Shown here piece by piece: positions 58,093-64,000 of a stretch of 64,000 nucleotides of DNA. A program made the position numbers and the translations under genes. Under the pieces are notes generated by a model, which ran no database searches, was not told the origin of the DNA, and was given only the letters and a program-made list of their open reading frames with translations. Positions within the stretch are counted from its first letter, which is position 1, and each line of letters opens with the position of its first letter. Origin of the DNA: Nonomuraea africana (lineage in GTDB: Bacteria > Actinomycetota > Actinomycetes > Streptosporangiales > Streptosporangiaceae); the NCBI RefSeq assembly GCF_014873535.1, contig NZ_JADBEF010000001.1, positions 4,402,001 through 4,466,000 on the forward strand, in the 5' to 3' direction.

Positions 58093-59057
58093 AGGGAACT
58101 CTCCTCCGAGTCGACGAGCAGATGGCGTGAGGTGGGGCGGTGCGCCAGGCCGACGGCGTCGGCGAGGCGGTGGAAGCCCCTCGCCTGCAGCAGCTCCTCG
58201 AGCTCGCGCTCGATGCGCAGGCAGGCGTAGGGGTCGTGGAAGAGCGCGGTGCCGACCCCGACGACGCAGGCGCCGGCCAGGATGAGCTGGAGCGCGTCGT
58301 GCCCGCTCATCACCCCGCCGACGCCGACGATGGGCACGCCGGGGAGCGCGGCGTGGACCTGCCAGACGCACCTGACCGCCAGCGGCAGGATGGCGGGCCC
58401 GGAAAGGCCGCCGGTGCCCGCGGCGAGCGTGGGCCTGAGCGCGTCCACGTCGATGCTCATGCCGAGCGGGTTGTTGATCATGGACAGCGCGTCGGCCCCC
58501 GCGTCCACGCAGGCGCGGGCGACGGCCACGACGTCGGCCACGTCGGGCGAGAGCTTCGCGACGACCGGCACGTCGTAGCGCATGACCGAGCGCACGGAGG
58601 CGATCACCTCGGCCGCCGCTCCCCCGTCGCGCGCGAAGACGCGGCCCCTGTCCTCGATGTTGGGACAGGCGAGGTTGACCTCGATCGCGGTCACGCCGGG
58701 CGCGTCGGTCAGGCGGCGGGCCAGCGCGGAGTACTCGGCGACGGTGCCGCCGCCGATGGAGACGACGGTCCTGATGCCGCGCTGGGCCAGCCACGGCAGT
58801 TCGCGTTCGAGGAAGGCGTCGATGCCGGGCCCCTGCAGGCCGACGGCGTTGAGCATGCCCGAGGGGGTCTCGGCCATCCGCGGGGTCGGCCTGCCCGCCC
58901 GCGGGGCCATGGTGATCGACCTGGTCACCAGGGCGCCGAGGCGGTGCAGGTCGAAGAACTGGGCCAGCTCGCGGCCCGAGCCCGCGCACCCGGACGCCGT
59001 GGTGACGGGGTTGGCGAGCTCGACATGGGCGAGGAAGGTGCGCATGTCAACCGACAT
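58089..59057 (-). CDS. pyrD: Dihydroorotate dehydrogenase, class 1B catalytic subunit
   Basis: Oxidises dihydroorotate to orotate; 322 residues. FMN-barrel motifs: NPVTTASGCAGSGRE, NAVGLQGPGI, EVNLACPNIED (catalytic Cys, as in class 1), PVVAKLSPDV, GLSGPAILPLAVRCVW and VGVGGVMSGHDAL. Pairing with pyrK directly upstream marks it as the class 1B type that uses NAD via the PyrK subunit. ATG 59057 overlaps pyrK by 11 bp. Confidence 0.93.
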   Translation of the reverse strand: MSVDMRTFLAHVELANPVTTASGCAGSGRELAQFFDLHRLGALVTRSITMAPRAGRPTPRMAETPSGMLNAVGLQGPGIDAFLERELPWLAQRGIRTVVSIGGGTVAEYSALARRLTDAPGVTAIEVNLACPNIEDRGRVFARDGGAAAEVIASVRSVMRYDVPVVAKLSPDVADVVAVARACVDAGADALSMINNPLGMSIDVDALRPTLAAGTGGLSGPAILPLAVRCVWQVHAALPGVPIVGVGGVMSGHDALQLILAGACVVGVGTALFHDPYACLRIERELEELLQARGFHRLADAVGLAHRPTSRHLLVDSEESSL

Positions 59058-59892
59058 TGCGCACTCCGCCGCCAGGGGCGCCGAGCGCGTCGAACGGGAT
59101 CGTCCCGACGTCCTCGAACCGCACTCTTTCCCCCCTGAAGACAGGACCCTCCGCGCAGGCCCGCACCATCCTGGTCACGCCGTCGTCGCCGATGACCGGC
59201 AGCACGCACGTCATGCAGACCCCGATGCCACAGGCCATCGCCTCCTCCACCGCCACCTGGACGGGGATGTCGAACTCGATCGCCACCGCGGTCACCGCGC
59301 GCAGCGTCTCCATCGGCCCGCAGGCGTAGATGGCGTCGGCGTGGGTGTCGGCGATGACGGCGGGCAGCACGTCGGTCACACTGCCGCGCAGGCCGAGCGA
59401 GCCGTCCTCGGTGGTGAGCGTGGTCGTCTCGGCCATCCTGCGGGCGCGCATCGCGCCGAACACCCTGTCGGCCGAGGCCGCGCCGAGCGCGAAGTCGATG
59501 CGGCAGCCGCGCTCCAGCAACGCGTCGGCGAGCGGGAACAGGGCGGCCGCGCCGTACTCCGCGCCGACGAGCACGCAGCTGGCGGGGTCGCGGGGGAGCG
59601 GGAAGGGCCGCCCGAGCGGCCCTACCAGGTCGAGCGTGTCGCGGGCGCGCCGCTCGGCCAGCCACGACGTGCCGGGGCCCGTGGCGGTGAAGACCAGCTC
59701 CACCGTGCCGCCGTAGTCGGGCTTGACGTCATGGATGGACAGGGCGCGCCTGGTCACCATCGAGGTGCGCGGCCCCCCGACGGCGACCGAGACGAAGTGG
59801 CCTGGCCTGAACCGCTCCGCGACGCCCGGCGCCACCACGGTCAGCGCATGGTAGGCGTCGACCCGGCGCGTCGTCAGCACCGTGCCCGTCAC
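59047..59892 (-). CDS. pyrK: Dihydroorotate dehydrogenase electron transfer subunit
   Basis: FAD and 2Fe-2S subunit that passes electrons from PyrD to NAD; 281 residues. FAD domain (1-100: RRALSIHDV, GPGTSWLAERR), NAD domain (100-215: LVGAEYGAAALFPLADAL, IYACGPMETL) and a C-terminal cluster-binding motif with cysteines in ACGIGVCMTCVLP and VRACAEGPVF. GTG 59892. It overlaps pyrD and follows carB by 27 bp. Confidence 0.93.
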   Translation of the reverse strand: MTGTVLTTRRVDAYHALTVVAPGVAERFRPGHFVSVAVGGPRTSMVTRRALSIHDVKPDYGGTVELVFTATGPGTSWLAERRARDTLDLVGPLGRPFPLPRDPASCVLVGAEYGAAALFPLADALLERGCRIDFALGAASADRVFGAMRARRMAETTTLTTEDGSLGLRGSVTDVLPAVIADTHADAIYACGPMETLRAVTAVAIEFDIPVQVAVEEAMACGIGVCMTCVLPVIGDDGVTRMVRACAEGPVFRGERVRFEDVGTIPFDALGAPGGGVRNVG

Positions 59893-59919
59893 CTGAACCG
59901 GAGTGCCGGCCAGACTCGA

Positions 59920-63193
<3,274 letters not shown>

Positions 63194-63207
<14 letters not shown>

Positions 63208-64000
63208 GGCTCATGACCTCACAGAACTCGTCAAAAAGGTAGGCGGCGTCGTGCGGGCCGGCGGCCGCCTCGGGGTGGTACTGCACGCTGAAGGCGCGCC
63301 CGTCGATCAGCCGCAGCCCCTCGACGCACTGGTCGTTGAGGTTGACGTGGCTGACCTCGGCGCGGCCGTACGGCGTGTCGAAGTGCTCGCCGAGCGGCGC
63401 GCGCACGGCGAAGCCGTGGTTGTGCGCCGAGATCTCGACCTTGCCCGTGCGGACGTCCTGGACCGGCTGGTTGACGCCGCGGTGGCCGTAGCGCAGCTTG
63501 TAGGTCGACAGGCCGAGGGCGCGGCCGAACAGCTGGTTGCCGAAGCAGATGCCGAAGAACGGGATGCCGGCCTCGAGCACCTTGCGCAGCGTCGTGACGT
63601 CGGCCGTGGCGGGGTCGCCGGGGCCGTTGGAGAAGAAGACGCCGTCGGGCCGTACGGCCATGACGTCCTCGAACGTCGCGGTGGCCGGCAGGACGTGCAC
63701 CTCGCAGCCGCGCTCGGCCATCCGGTGCGGGGTCATGCCCTTGATGCCCAGGTCGACCGCGGCGACGGTGAAGCGCTTCTCGCCGATGGCCGGTACCACG
63801 TAGGTCTCCTGGGTGGCCACCTCGGCCGCCAGGTCGGCGCCCTCCATGGCGGGCGACCGGCGCACGCGCTCGACGAGGGCCTCCACCGGCTCCGAGGGAG
63901 CGGTGAAGATGCCCGCGCGCATGGCGCCACGCTCGCGCAGGTGGCGGGTCAGGGCGCGGGTGCCGGAGATCGCGATGCCGACGACCCCCTGCTCCTTGAG
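63194..64000 (-). CDS. carA: Carbamoyl-phosphate synthase small chain, 5' end off window
   Basis: Glutamine amidotransferase subunit feeding ammonia to CarB; 268 C-terminal residues visible and roughly 110 N-terminal residues lie beyond 64000. Visible: GTRALTRHLRERGAMRAGIF, then the class I amidotransferase domain with FSNGPGDP, the nucleophile Cys in GICFGNQLFGRALGL, HNHGFAV and the His-Glu pair in VQYHPEAAAGPHD. The frame is open to the window edge. First visible gene of car-pyr; its promoter and any PyrR site are outside. Confidence 0.95.

Overview
The window is a contiguous piece of the chromosome of a high-GC actinomycete. Short actinobacterial-type Shine-Dalgarno sequences, frequent GTG and TTG starts, many 4-nt stop/start overlaps, actinobacterial integration host factor (mihF), a DUF3040 protein, a DUF574-type methyltransferase, an F420-type LLM oxidoreductase and a ribD-ribE-ribM-ribBA-ribH operon all fit Actinomycetota. 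Gene content and protein style suggest a Streptosporangiales-like organism (for example Nonomuraea or Streptosporangium relatives), but the genus is inferred, not shown. I see no tRNA, rRNA, CRISPR array, insertion sequence or prophage; the window is almost entirely core genome with small accessory islands.

Layout. 1-4.0 kb (minus): start of the division and cell-wall (dcw) cluster, mraZ-rsmH-ftsL-ftsI, with a tandem-box MraZ operator upstream. 4.3-9.0 kb (plus): MoxR ATPase, DUF58 protein and TgpA-like transglutaminase operon, closed by a strong bidirectional hairpin. 9.0-13.2 kb: DUF3040 protein, SOS-regulated DNA polymerase IV, a methyltransferase, a cation diffusion facilitator and an MmcQ/YjbR protein. 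13.5-15.5 kb (minus): pepQ-efp-nusB. 15.6-17.4 kb: secreted GH9 hydrolase behind a promoter with a palindromic operator. 18.3-21.9 kb (plus): CoxD-like ATPase, CoxE-like VWA protein, XdhC and MobA-like transferase, a molybdenum-hydroxylase maturation operon without its enzyme. 22-30.6 kb: scattered secretory, glycosyltransferase, transporter and unknown genes; the symporter carries a perfect TGTGA-N6-TCACA site. 30.6-35.4 kb (minus): riboflavin operon led by an FMN riboswitch. 36.8-42.6 kb (plus): dpp/opp-type ABC uptake operon. 42.8-64 kb (mostly minus): a long housekeeping run carA-carB-pyrK-pyrD-pyrF, mihF-gmk-rpoZ-coaBC, metK, priA, two paralogous unknown genes, def-fmt-rsmB and rpe.

Most genes are ordinary and well explained. 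The most unusual signal is not a protein. A family of about 100-bp repeats sits directly behind the stop codons of five unrelated genes (nusB, DUF2236 oxygenase, dppF, rpe, pyrF), always in the sense orientation of the preceding gene. I do not recognise it as a described element. Other points worth attention are the GH9 operator, the SOS box on a leaderless dinB, the four-box MraZ operator, the orphan Mo-hydroxylase maturation operon, the tandem unknown paralogs before priA, and a tendency for housekeeping enzymes (FtsI, RibD, RsmB, CoaBC, PriA) to carry repeat-derived low-complexity segments.
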